Source: Bryobacterales bacterium
Lineage (GTDB): Bacteria; Acidobacteriota; Terriglobia; Bryobacterales; Bryobacteraceae
Length of the DNA: 8,061 nucleotides
Assembly (NCBI GenBank): GCA_003132905.1
Contig: PKZC01000350.1
Coordinates: 5,289-13,349, forward strand
Direction: 5' to 3'
Shown one piece after another: positions 1-6,657 of this stretch. A program made the position numbers and the translations under genes. Below the pieces are notes generated by a model, which had not been told where the DNA came from, did not search any database, and saw only the letters and a program-made list of their open reading frames with translations. The number at the start of each line of letters is the position of its first letter. The stretch's first letter is position 1.

Positions 1-1
1 A

Positions 2-3000
2 CACGATTGGAAACTGGCGGCGGGCGCCGACGCCAGTGCCATCGTTCTGTCGCTGGAAGGAACCGCCTCGGCGCATCTGGAGTCGAACGGGGATCTGGAG
101 CTTCGCTCAGGCGAATTGTCCGTCCTTTGGAGAGCGCCTAACAGTTATCAATTGTTGGGCTCCTTCCGGCTACCGGTGGAAAGCCGCTATGTCGTCCAAG
201 GGCGGCGCATCTCACTGCAGCTCGGTTCCTATCGGCACAATCTACCGCTCACCATCGATCCTCTCATCGACCTGTCTTATGTAGTCAACGGCAATGAAGA
301 CGACCGCGGCTGCCAAGTGGCGGTGGATAGCGCCGGAAACATCTATCTGGCGGGCTTGACCGAATCCCCGGATTTTCAGACGACGCCGGGCGCCGCATTC
401 GGCTTGCCTGTGCCTAGTACGCCGGCAACCGTGACGTATCAGGTTTTCGTTCGCAAACTTTCGCCAGATGGGCCGAAACTCATTTATTCCACCTACTTGG
501 GAACCACCGGGCTTAATTCAAACCATCCCTTGGGATTGCGCGTGGATTCTTCTGGAAATGTCTATCTCGCGGGGCTAATTACCTTGAGCAACCCGGCGAT
601 TACAACCGCGCCTATCGAGCCTCAAGGCTCGGTCGGAGTTTATAAGCTATCGGCCGACGGCAGCCGCTTGCTGTATGTCACTCGTGTGCTGCCTGGCTTT
701 GAATACAACCAACCTGTGGTGCTCGACATCGACAGCGCCGGCAACGCCTATGTTGGCGTGGGGAGCACCGAGATCGCCGTCTCCAAAATAGACCCGACCG
801 GCACAATGCAGCTTTTCCAGTACTCGGCGCAGGTCAGCAACTACTTCGGGGGGCTTTCGGGAATCGCCGCTGGCGCGGACGGCACGGCATATCTGGCCGG
901 AAGCACGGCCATGGGAGGCCTGATCACCACGCCCGGGGCACTCAAAACCACCGTCATGAACTCCCAAGATTTTCACGGGTATCTGATCCGGCTGAAAGCC
1001 GACGGCAGCTCTCCCATCTATAGCACCTACATCGCCGGCGATTTTCTGGACGACGTGTATGCTCTTGCGGTGGACGCTTCAGGTGACACTTATGTCGCGG
1101 GAACCACAAGCAGCCAGCTCCCATTTCTAGGGTTGCAGGGCATCTCGCTCGGCCTCGCGCAGCCGGCATCCACCGCTGGCGTCCTCATATCCACTTCGGC
1201 CTTCGTCATGAAGATAAATCCCGAGGGAACCGCCGCCGTCTTTACTTCCCTCTTGCCCAACACCGAGGTCGACGCGATGGCTTTAGACAGCTCGGGGAAT
1301 GTCTACACTGCCGGCCTCGACAATAATGGCGTGGCCATGGCCAAGGCGAGCCCTACCGGCAGCCAGTTACTCTACTATTCATCCATCCCCTGTAAGATCG
1401 TGACCTTTGATGAAGCCGCGATTCCGTTTGGTTTGGCGGTCGACTCCTCGGGAGATGCGCTCCTCACGGGCTCCGTTGCCAGCCTTCAGATCCCTGAGAC
1501 TGTGCCCGGCTATATCACATCTTCCAACGCCTTCCTGCTGAAGATGGACGCTCAGCCCGACCAAACGGACCTTGCAGTCGACCCTCCCACGGCGTCATTT
1601 ATTCCTGAAGGCAACGCCACCGTGCATTTTGTCATTCACAACAATGGATCTATCGCCGCGCAGGACGTCGTTTTCGCAACCTCAGAATTCGGCCCCGGGC
1701 CGATCGCCCAGTGTCGCGCTTCGGGCGGCGGTGTGTGCGGAACAGGATCGTCGCGCGTGACGTTCAACTCGATCCCAGCAGGCGGAAGCGAGACCATCGA
1801 CTTCGAACTGGGGTCGTGTCAGAATCCCCTTATTCCCCCGAATGGTGTCAACGAGATAACCGCCAACGCGACGGTATACAGCGTCACTTCTGACGTTTAT
1901 CAAGACAACAACAGCACCACCGGCAGTGCCTCGGCGGACTTCCTGCCGGTCATCATCGCGGCCAACACTCCCACGTTTGAACAAACGAATCTCGAACTCT
2001 TCAATGTCGTGAGCGGCACGATACAGGCAGACGCGCCCTGCGAGCCGGCCAACACTCCGGCTTATGCTCTTCCCAATGCTCAGGTCGAAGTTTACTGGCC
2101 GACCCCTCAATATTCGCCGCTTACCGGCGGGGCGGTTGCTTTCGAGAAATGGCAGGACGGCTCGACGGAGAATCCGAGGACCTTCACTGCGGCCCCCCCT
2201 CAGCTCTATGAGGTCGCAATCTTCACCCCGTTCAACACTCCGTATTTCACGGCAGCGTCGGTGGCGAACGCAGGAAGCTATGCCCCTGGTGGCGTATCGC
2301 CGGGCGAATTCATCACCCTCAGCGGGCTCAACTTCGGCTCCGGAAGTCCCCAGTCTGGGCAAGTGCAGAACGGCCGGTTTACTACGTCGCTTGGAGGGGT
2401 CTCCTTAACGTTCGATGGAACGCCCGCACCGCTCATATACTCGAGCTACGGCCAGATCAATGCCATCGTGCCGTATGAGGTGGCGGGGAAGAGTTCCACC
2501 GCGATTGCCGTTCAGACGGGCGGTGCTACGGCGAGCGCGACCGTTCCCGTGGTGCCGGCCGCTCCTTCGCTCTTTACCGCCGATGCGTCGGGAATCGGGC
2601 AGGCCGCGGCCCTCAACCAGGATGGCAGCGTCAATTCGGCCGCTCACCCCGCGAATCCCGGCAACGTGGTTGTGCTGTATGGGACGGGGGAAGGGCTGGA
2701 AAATCCCGTGCCGGAGGATGGCACCATCACTGCGGGAGCGCCACCGAGCCCACAGTTACCGATTAGCGTTACCATCGGCGGCGCGCCCGCGAAGCTCAGC
2801 TATGCCGGTGCCGCTCCTGGCTTGGCAGCCGGCGTGATCCAGATCAACGCTGTAATTCCGACCGGTATTGCAGGGCGGAATGCGCCCGTGAACTGGACGG
2901 CAGGAACCTATTCGAGTCAAAGTGGCGTTACCATTGCCATTAACGAATCGCCTGCGCCGGGCTTCACCTACCAGCCGTCCGCCGACAATGTGGGGCTGGC

Positions 3001-4219
3001 TCCGATCAGCATTACGACGCCGCGCATTGCGGTCGACTCCGGGCCCACAATCGTGACCATCTTCGGCTTTGGTTTTGTGCCCGGAATGGTTGTTGACTGG
3101 AATAATCAACCGAGACTCACACAATACCTCGATGAAACTCAGCTCCAAGTTCTGCTCACTGCGGCAGACCTGGAGTCGCCCGAGTTGGGAAGCATCACGG
3201 TCTGGGATGCATCCGAGACCACGCAAATTACCGAATCCGCGCCATTGCTGGTCTACCTGCCGTTGCTGAATAACGATCTGGTCTACGATTCCACGCGAGG
3301 CAAGATCTATGTCTCGGTGGCCGCTTCGCAGATGCCCCAAGGATCCTCGATCGCGATCCTCGATCCCGAGGCTGGGAAGATCGACAGTTTTTATCCGCTG
3401 GAAACGGAACCCACGCTCTTGACGCTTTCTGCCGACAACCAATATCTGTATGTCGCTATTGGAAACAAGATCCGGAGAATCAATCTCGATACCTGGACCG
3501 CGGATCTGGATATCCCGTTGGGCTCCGATCCGATGTTCGGCCCGCGCGAAGTGCTCTCGATGATTACATTGCCGGGAGTCAACAACTCTCTCGCCGTCTC
3601 GATGTTCGTGCCCGGCGTCAGCCCCTATAGCTTCCTGGCGATTTTCGACGATGCCCAAATGCGTCCGACGACGATACCCGCGCCGAACTCATTTGCGGCC
3701 CCAGAGCCCGCTTATCTGATCGGCGGCCCTGACGCCGGGACTCTCTACGCGACAAACGGAGGTGGCGATTTCTTCACTCTGGCGGTCAGTCCGCAAGGGA
3801 CCAGCGTCGCCAATACTGTACCGGGTCTCCTGGGCGGCGACGGCGATTCGGTGTATTCGGGTGGCCTGATCTACGACGGAAACCGAGGGGCGGTCGACCC
3901 GACCGTGCCATCCGTTGTCGCCACTTATGACAACCAGGGATTAATCGTTCCTTTGACCGATCTGAACCAGGTGTTGATTCTTAGCGGCATCTCTTCGAAT
4001 AACGGCGCGCCTGTGATGGTTCCGGCCCTCACACTCAGTAGCAGCAGCGGTGGAGCCCGTCTCTGGTCGCTGCCGATGCCCCTGCGAGACTTCATTGATT
4101 ATGGTCCTCTGCTTCGCTGGGGCGCGAACGGCTTCGCATTGCGCGAGTATCAGCCGGTCAACCAACCGGCTTCCACAATCGATCTGTTCCGCCTGGACTT
4201 ATCGACCCCTGGGCAGTAG
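2..4219 (+). CDS. Large SBBP-repeat / TIGR03437-type multidomain surface protein, 5' partial
   Basis: The frame is open from the left edge (codon starting at 2) to TAG at 4217-4219, giving 1405 visible residues; the true start is outside the window. Residues 9-98 resemble the end of the domain that precedes SBBP propellers (ending LTIDPLIDLSYVVNG). Residues about 90-515 hold seven SBBP-like blades with D-S/A-x-G-N/D-x-Y cores, near nt 323, 542, 728, 871, 1070, 1283 and 1439. Residues about 522-648 look like a CARDB/DUF11 beta-sandwich (VHFVIHNNGSIAAQDV). Residues about 650-745 contain an InlB-repeat-like stretch (FEKWQDGSTENPRTF). Residues 751-980 match the TIGR03437 pattern (VANAGSYAPGGVSPGEFI, VVLYGTGEGLENPV, GVIQINAVIPTGI). 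Residues about 1004-1080 resemble an IPT/TIG domain, and about 1087-1405 a YncE-like propeller. I infer an exported adhesive or scaffold role; no catalytic motif is seen. A TTG at 116 is an internal codon, not the start. Confidence 0.9.
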   Translation, partial: HDWKLAAGADASAIVLSLEGTASAHLESNGDLELRSGELSVLWRAPNSYQLLGSFRLPVESRYVVQGRRISLQLGSYRHNLPLTIDPLIDLSYVVNGNEDDRGCQVAVDSAGNIYLAGLTESPDFQTTPGAAFGLPVPSTPATVTYQVFVRKLSPDGPKLIYSTYLGTTGLNSNHPLGLRVDSSGNVYLAGLITLSNPAITTAPIEPQGSVGVYKLSADGSRLLYVTRVLPGFEYNQPVVLDIDSAGNAYVGVGSTEIAVSKIDPTGTMQLFQYSAQVSNYFGGLSGIAAGADGTAYLAGSTAMGGLITTPGALKTTVMNSQDFHGYLIRLKADGSSPIYSTYIAGDFLDDVYALAVDASGDTYVAGTTSSQLPFLGLQGISLGLAQPASTAGVLISTSAFVMKINPEGTAAVFTSLLPNTEVDAMALDSSGNVYTAGLDNNGVAMAKASPTGSQLLYYSSIPCKIVTFDEAAIPFGLAVDSSGDALLTGSVASLQIPETVPGYITSSNAFLLKMDAQPDQTDLAVDPPTASFIPEGNATVHFVIHNNGSIAAQDVVFATSEFGPGPIAQCRASGGGVCGTGSSRVTFNSIPAGGSETIDFELGSCQNPLIPPNGVNEITANATVYSVTSDVYQDNNSTTGSASADFLPVIIAANTPTFEQTNLELFNVVSGTIQADAPCEPANTPAYALPNAQVEVYWPTPQYSPLTGGAVAFEKWQDGSTENPRTFTAAPPQLYEVAIFTPFNTPYFTAASVANAGSYAPGGVSPGEFITLSGLNFGSGSPQSGQVQNGRFTTSLGGVSLTFDGTPAPLIYSSYGQINAIVPYEVAGKSSTAIAVQTGGATASATVPVVPAAPSLFTADASGIGQAAALNQDGSVNSAAHPANPGNVVVLYGTGEGLENPVPEDGTITAGAPPSPQLPISVTIGGAPAKLSYAGAAPGLAAGVIQINAVIPTGIAGRNAPVNWTAGTYSSQSGVTIAINESPAPGFTYQPSADNVGLAPISITTPRIAVDSGPTIVTIFGFGFVPGMVVDWNNQPRLTQYLDETQLQVLLTAADLESPELGSITVWDASETTQITESAPLLVYLPLLNNDLVYDSTRGKIYVSVAASQMPQGSSIAILDPEAGKIDSFYPLETEPTLLTLSADNQYLYVAIGNKIRRINLDTWTADLDIPLGSDPMFGPREVLSMITLPGVNNSLAVSMFVPGVSPYSFLAIFDDAQMRPTTIPAPNSFAAPEPAYLIGGPDAGTLYATNGGGDFFTLAVSPQGTSVANTVPGLLGGDGDSVYSGGLIYDGNRGAVDPTVPSVVATYDNQGLIVPLTDLNQVLILSGISSNNGAPVMVPALTLSSSSGGARLWSLPMPLRDFIDYGPLLRWGANGFALREYQPVNQPASTIDLFRLDLSTPGQ

Positions 4220-4239
4220 GAAGGAGGGTCGCCGCTGGA

Positions 4240-4698
4240 TTAGCCCTGTGAGTCCCTTTTTCCCGGATCGATGAGCCGGAGCGGCTCGTCTGGGTTGTAG
4301 TGGAAACCGTCGGCAGAAGGCTCCGTGACCGGTTTGCGAGCTTTTAGCGCGGAGATTCTCCGACGGACCTCATCTTCCCTGCTGGGTCCCTGTCCGGATC
4401 TGAGAGTCGCAAATTTGGGAACAATCGGGGCAGGTGTCGCTAGACTACGCGAAATTCGGCGGGCGGCATTTCTCCTGCGTCGGGATCGCTCGCGCACGAA
4501 ATCGTTGACTGTGCTTTTCGGAACGTGGAACTTCAATTCCGCTGTGAGGATTTCCGAGATATCCCGATACGTGAGCCCGCGCCCGCGCAGCTCGTCTATC
4601 AAGTCGCCGTACGGTTCCAAGGGGGAGCGTCCCGACTTCTTGGTCACCTTGGTCAAAATGTCCTGAAATTTGTCTTCCACAGACGCCCCAAGTTTCAT
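4240..4698 (-). CDS. Small basic helix-turn-helix protein, possible mobile-element accessory/regulator
   Basis: A 152-residue protein if read from ATG at 4698. The frame stays open upstream, with a TTG at 4737, but those extra codons lie inside the CCGGACA repeats, so I prefer 4698. No clear Shine-Dalgarno is visible for either start. Residues 30-72 read as a helix-turn-helix: YGDLIDELRGRGLTYRDISEIL followed by a recognition-like helix PKSTVNDFVRERS. A basic patch RSRRRR follows at 71-76, then a low-complexity linker. The C-terminus is a conserved-looking tail, GFHYNPDEPLRLIDPGK (131-147). This layout is reminiscent of TraK-like plasmid accessory proteins, but I do not recognise the exact family. 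The gene ends 20 bp from the stop of the convergent large gene. Its start abuts five phased repeats, which suggests that it binds its own upstream DNA (inference). Confidence 0.7.
   Translation of the reverse strand: MKLGASVEDKFQDILTKVTKKSGRSPLEPYGDLIDELRGRGLTYRDISEILTAELKFHVPKSTVNDFVRERSRRRRNAARRISRSLATPAPIVPKFATLRSGQGPSREDEVRRRISALKARKPVTEPSADGFHYNPDEPLRLIDPGKRDSQG
4258..4308. repeat. Direct repeat copy 1 (LRLIDPGK tail)
   Basis: 51 bp matching 7944-7994 at 40 of 51 positions by eye, same orientation, without gaps, 3,686 bp apart. It encodes GFHYNPDEPLRLIDPGK on the minus strand. Similarity fades on both sides, so the conservation is probably protein-level homology between family members, not a recent duplication. 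Confidence 0.8.
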
Positions 4699-4707
4699 CA
4701 ACGTGCA

Positions 4708-4758
4708 CCGGACAGACGCCGGACAAGTTCCGGACAAAAGCCGGACATCGACCGGACA
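4708..4758. repeat. Five CCGGACA direct repeats with exact 11-bp period
   Basis: Identical heptamers start at 4708, 4719, 4730, 4741 and 4752, separated by unrelated 4-base spacers (gacg, agtt, aaag, tcga). On the minus strand they read TGTCCGG and end 10 bp before the ATG of the helix-turn-helix gene. An 11-bp period puts every copy on nearly the same face of the helix, as expected for cooperative protein binding. Likely an operator or iteron set for the adjacent gene product (inference). Confidence 0.9.
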
Positions 4759-4762
4759 GCCA

Positions 4763-4777
4763 ACCCGCTCCGCGGGT
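4763..4777. other. Perfect small hairpin next to the 11-bp repeats
   Basis: ACCCGC, loop TCC, GCGGGT: a 6-bp perfect stem with a 3-base loop, starting 5 bp after the last CCGGACA copy. No T-run follows on either strand, so it is not an obvious terminator. It may be part of the same protein-binding or recombination site. Confidence 0.5.
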
Positions 4778-4785
4778 CGCCCGAA

Positions 4786-4805
4786 CCTAAGCCGCCAGGC
4801 TTAGG
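4786..4805. other. Perfect 8-bp stem hairpin between the two repeat arrays
   Basis: CCTAAGCC, loop GCCA, GGCTTAGG: an 8-bp perfect inverted repeat. On the plus strand it is followed by GATGGTGTCTTTCTCTTATT, pyrimidine-rich but not a clean U-tract. A weak terminator, a dyad operator or a structural element of an origin/oriT-type site are all possible. Confidence 0.6.
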
Positions 4806-4839
4806 GATGGTGTCTTTCTCTTATTTCAACTCGCCAATG

Positions 4840-4948
4840 TTCCAAATTGTTTCAATCCGTTTCAAACTGTTGCACGTGATCGATTCGGCCGCTCTCGACC
4901 CCCTCCAGTTGCAATCGGTTTCAAATTGTTGCAATCTGTTGCAAAACC
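4840..4948. repeat. Two blocks of four TTKCAAWYYG decamers in 10-bp register
   Basis: Block 1 units start at 4840 (TTCCAAATTG), 4850 (TTTCAATCCG), 4860 (TTTCAAACTG) and 4870 (TTGCACGTGA, degenerate). Block 2 units start at 4909 (TTGCAATCGG), 4919 (TTTCAAATTG), 4929 (TTGCAATCTG) and 4939 (TTGCAAAACC). The blocks are separated by about 29 bp containing CACGTG and GATCGATT. Each unit is preceded by G except where the flanks diverge. One further TTTCAA lies at 4824. A 10-bp unit cannot keep a reading frame, so this is DNA-level structure, probably a multi-site protein-binding region. The sequence is unrelated to the CCGGACA array. Confidence 0.85.
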
Positions 4949-5114
4949 CGAGTTCCCCTGCGGTTTCCCGTACAGCAACCGGAACGGGGTGGTGTGTCAC
5001 CCCTCCTTCAGCCGTCGCAGACGGCTTTTCCGCTACCCGCCGGTAACCACGGAAAACCGCTCCATATGTGCGATGGCTCAGCCTGATCCCGCGGCGAACA
5101 GCCACGCGGTAGAA
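4949..5114. other. Intergenic stretch between decamer array and propeller gene
   Basis: No supported gene. It contains a GGGGTG / CACCCC dyad (4986-4991 and 4998-5003, loop GTGTGT) and, 6 bp further on, the terminator-like stem-loop annotated separately. The remainder is GC-rich without recognised motifs. Together with 4699-4948 it makes a roughly 415-bp non-coding region between two minus-strand genes. Confidence 0.5.
5010..5029 (+). terminator. Rho-independent-type terminator reading rightwards
   Basis: AGCCGTC, loop GCA, GACGGCT, then TTT: a perfect 7-bp GC-rich stem with a tight loop and a short U-tract on the plus strand. The opposite strand lacks a U-tract (gaagg follows), so it does not fit the minus-strand propeller gene well. 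No plus-strand gene ends here, so the transcript it would stop is unknown. Confidence 0.55.
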
Positions 5115-5296
5115 TCAGTTTCTGAACGCGCCGCGTGCGGTCAAAAACGGTCGTTTGACCCAGGCCGACTGCTTTCCCTGATCGCCCTCGACAAGTCGAA
5201 CGATTTCGGTGAACCCGCCAGTCGCGGAGTCGATTACCGCCAATCTAGTAAATATCGAGAGCCCGCCTGTTATGCCGGCCAAGAGGAATCTGCCCA
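5115..5296 (-). pseudogene. Displaced 3' end of the beta-propeller gene
   Basis: In the neighbouring minus frame, GRFLLAGITGGLSIFTRL continues naturally from WSPDG of the upstream frame, and runs on through AVIDSATGGFTEIVRLVEGD to TGA at 5115-5117. Removing one base from the ccc run at 5293-5295 joins the two parts as SPDGRFLLAG, a typical propeller blade. It is either a real 1-bp insertion inactivating the last blades or a sequencing/assembly error. Confidence 0.65.
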
Positions 5297-6069
5297 TCGG
5301 GGCTCCAAGGGCCGAGGCCCACTACTGTCCGCCAATGCACCACCAGCTCCCTGCTGGTCCGCGTGATGAGCGAGGTAACCACCAGCGCGCCCTTCTTGTT
5401 GATGAACGCGACAAAATCGCCGTCCGGGGATAAAGACTGAAGTTCACCTTGACCTTCCAAAAGCACTCTGCCTGCCTCGACGTCTACGATTATGAAACGT
5501 TCTCTCGCTCCGACGGCCAGGCGTTGTCCATCGGACGAAATGCGCAAGCGAACATTGGCAGTCCCAAAGTTCGCAAGAAGACCACTTAGATCGCGCTGAA
5601 GCTTTCCGGTCCTGGGATTTAGTACGACCAGCCGTTCCTCCGGTGGAGCAGTGCTTTTCGAAGCGAGGGCCAGATATCCCGCATCTGAGGACAATGAGAG
5701 CTGTCGGGGGAAGCCACGCTCAAGCTGCATCGTTTTGATAGGAGACCGAGCATCGGTGAAGAAAACCTTCGCATCTCCAGACCCAATTGGCGGAGGAAAT
5801 GCTGCCTGAAGCGCCCAGGCAATCCATCCACAGTCCGGGGAAACGGAAACCAGCCAGGGTTTTTCAGGCACACGCAGTCTACCGGCGCTTTTTCCATCGA
5901 TACCGACGGCATCAGAGACGAGTGTGTTCGTCCACAGGATGGGTATAATCGCCAAGTCCAGCCGTTCAGCCATGGACTTCACTTTGGCCCTCATCTCGGG
6001 TTCCCCTGCCGAGCATCCCGATGTGCCTGCCAAGCCAGCGGCCATCAAATCGAAGTGTCTTCGAGTCAT
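5245..6069 (-). CDS. Exported WD40/TolB-like beta-propeller protein, frameshifted near its 3' end
   Basis: The uninterrupted frame from ATG 6069 to TAG at 5245 encodes 274 residues. An AAGGA lies about 10 bases upstream of the ATG. The N-terminus MTRRHFDLMAAGLAG resembles a twin-arginine signal with a short hydrophobic stretch; GTSGC is at best a weak lipobox. The rest shows propeller-type repeats: SVSPDCGWIAWAL, SLSSDAGYLALAS, RISSDGQRLAVGA, SLSPDGDFVAFIN and WSPDG. After WSPDG the frame loses propeller character. A +1 correction near 5293-5295 restores it (see next entry) and extends the protein to about 317 residues. It begins 21 bp after the Rhs tip stop on the same strand, so the two may be co-transcribed. 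No enzyme motif is seen; the function is unknown. Confidence 0.7.
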   Translation of the reverse strand: MTRRHFDLMAAGLAGTSGCSAGEPEMRAKVKSMAERLDLAIIPILWTNTLVSDAVGIDGKSAGRLRVPEKPWLVSVSPDCGWIAWALQAAFPPPIGSGDAKVFFTDARSPIKTMQLERGFPRQLSLSSDAGYLALASKSTAPPEERLVVLNPRTGKLQRDLSGLLANFGTANVRLRISSDGQRLAVGARERFIIVDVEAGRVLLEGQGELQSLSPDGDFVAFINKKGALVVTSLITRTSRELVVHWRTVVGLGPWSPDGQIPLGRHNRRALDIY

Positions 6070-6090
6070 CTAGAGCGCGTCCTTGGGCTT

Positions 6091-6657
6091 CTAGTTCAGG
6101 CCGGGCAGCGAAACGTTATATCCAAACAGTTGCATCGACTGGGGAATGGTGTACCAATTCCCGAAAGAGGCCAACAGGGAGCTGACCGACTGCAGTAGGT
6201 AACGCAGTGCCGAACTACTGTTGGGCCCGAGGAGGCCGTGATAGGCTATATCGGCGTTGTTGATCTTGGAAACATGCGACTGAAGTATGGAAAATGCGGC
6301 GCAGACGGCTGAGCCGGTTATCGAGCCATCGTCGGTGTTAGATTGCGGGTAGTCATAATTTCCAGGCTGACCTTTAGGCGCGCCCGGGAAACCGATCCCT
6401 GCTCCGAGCAAGTTCCCATTGTGAAGTCCCTCAATGACGATATCATCATCCGGGTCCGTGCTTGAGCTAAACGTAAGATAGCCATGGAGGTTCGGACCGC
6501 GCCTGAGCCCGAAATAGTTAAGTGGCCTGGACTCCACCTCGAGTGTGCAGGCGGGCGGGGACGTTAGCGTCGGCGCTGCCACAGGAACGGTGGTAGCGTG
6601 CCGCCCTCCTGACAATACGGGCGCGGGCTCGGCGTGAACCCATCGGCTCCGACGCAC
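6091..6657 (-). CDS. Rhs C-terminal tip domain, separated from the Rhs core by frameshifts
   Basis: The open frame runs from GTG at 6657 to TAG at 6091 (188 residues), but the first ~20 residues (RRSRWVHAEPAP) look out of frame; meaningful sequence starts near HATTVPVAAPTLTSPP at about 6600. The domain reads TLEVESRPLNYFGL, HGYLTFSSSTDPDDDIVIEG, SAVCAAFSILQSHVSKINN, YHGLLGPNSSSALRYLLQ, QSMQLFGYNVSLPGLN. The order H-x-Y-L followed much later by Y-x-x-LGPNSxS resembles variable tips found at the end of Rhs-type proteins; by recollection some relate to permuted papain-like folds, which is unproven here. No Cys sits in the GPNSSS motif, so a catalytic role is uncertain. It is probably the tail of the Rhs gene rather than an independent gene. 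Confidence 0.55.
   Translation of the reverse strand: MRRSRWVHAEPAPVLSGGRHATTVPVAAPTLTSPPACTLEVESRPLNYFGLRRGPNLHGYLTFSSSTDPDDDIVIEGLHNGNLLGAGIGFPGAPKGQPGNYDYPQSNTDDGSITGSAVCAAFSILQSHVSKINNADIAYHGLLGPNSSSALRYLLQSVSSLLASFGNWYTIPQSMQLFGYNVSLPGLN

Noticed and set aside
1682..3658. Long minus-strand open frames under the large surface protein
   Set aside because: Arg/Gly/Asp-rich shadows caused by high GC and codon bias; the plus strand carries recognisable domains throughout.
4699..4737. TTG at 4737 as the start of the helix-turn-helix gene
   Set aside because: The added residues are encoded by the CCGGACA repeats and there is no ribosome-binding site. ATG at 4698 is preferred, although it also lacks a clear one.
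4708..4948. CRISPR-like appearance of repeated units with variable spacers
   Set aside because: Units of 7 and 10 bp with spacers of 0-4 bp are far too short for CRISPR, and no cas gene is present.
4821..5105. Minus-strand 94-codon frame with internal similarity (CNRLQQFETDCN and CNSLKRIETIWN)
   Set aside because: The protein-level repetition is a by-product of the 10-bp DNA repeats lying in the same frame. It starts at GTG without a clear ribosome-binding site and has no recognisable domain.
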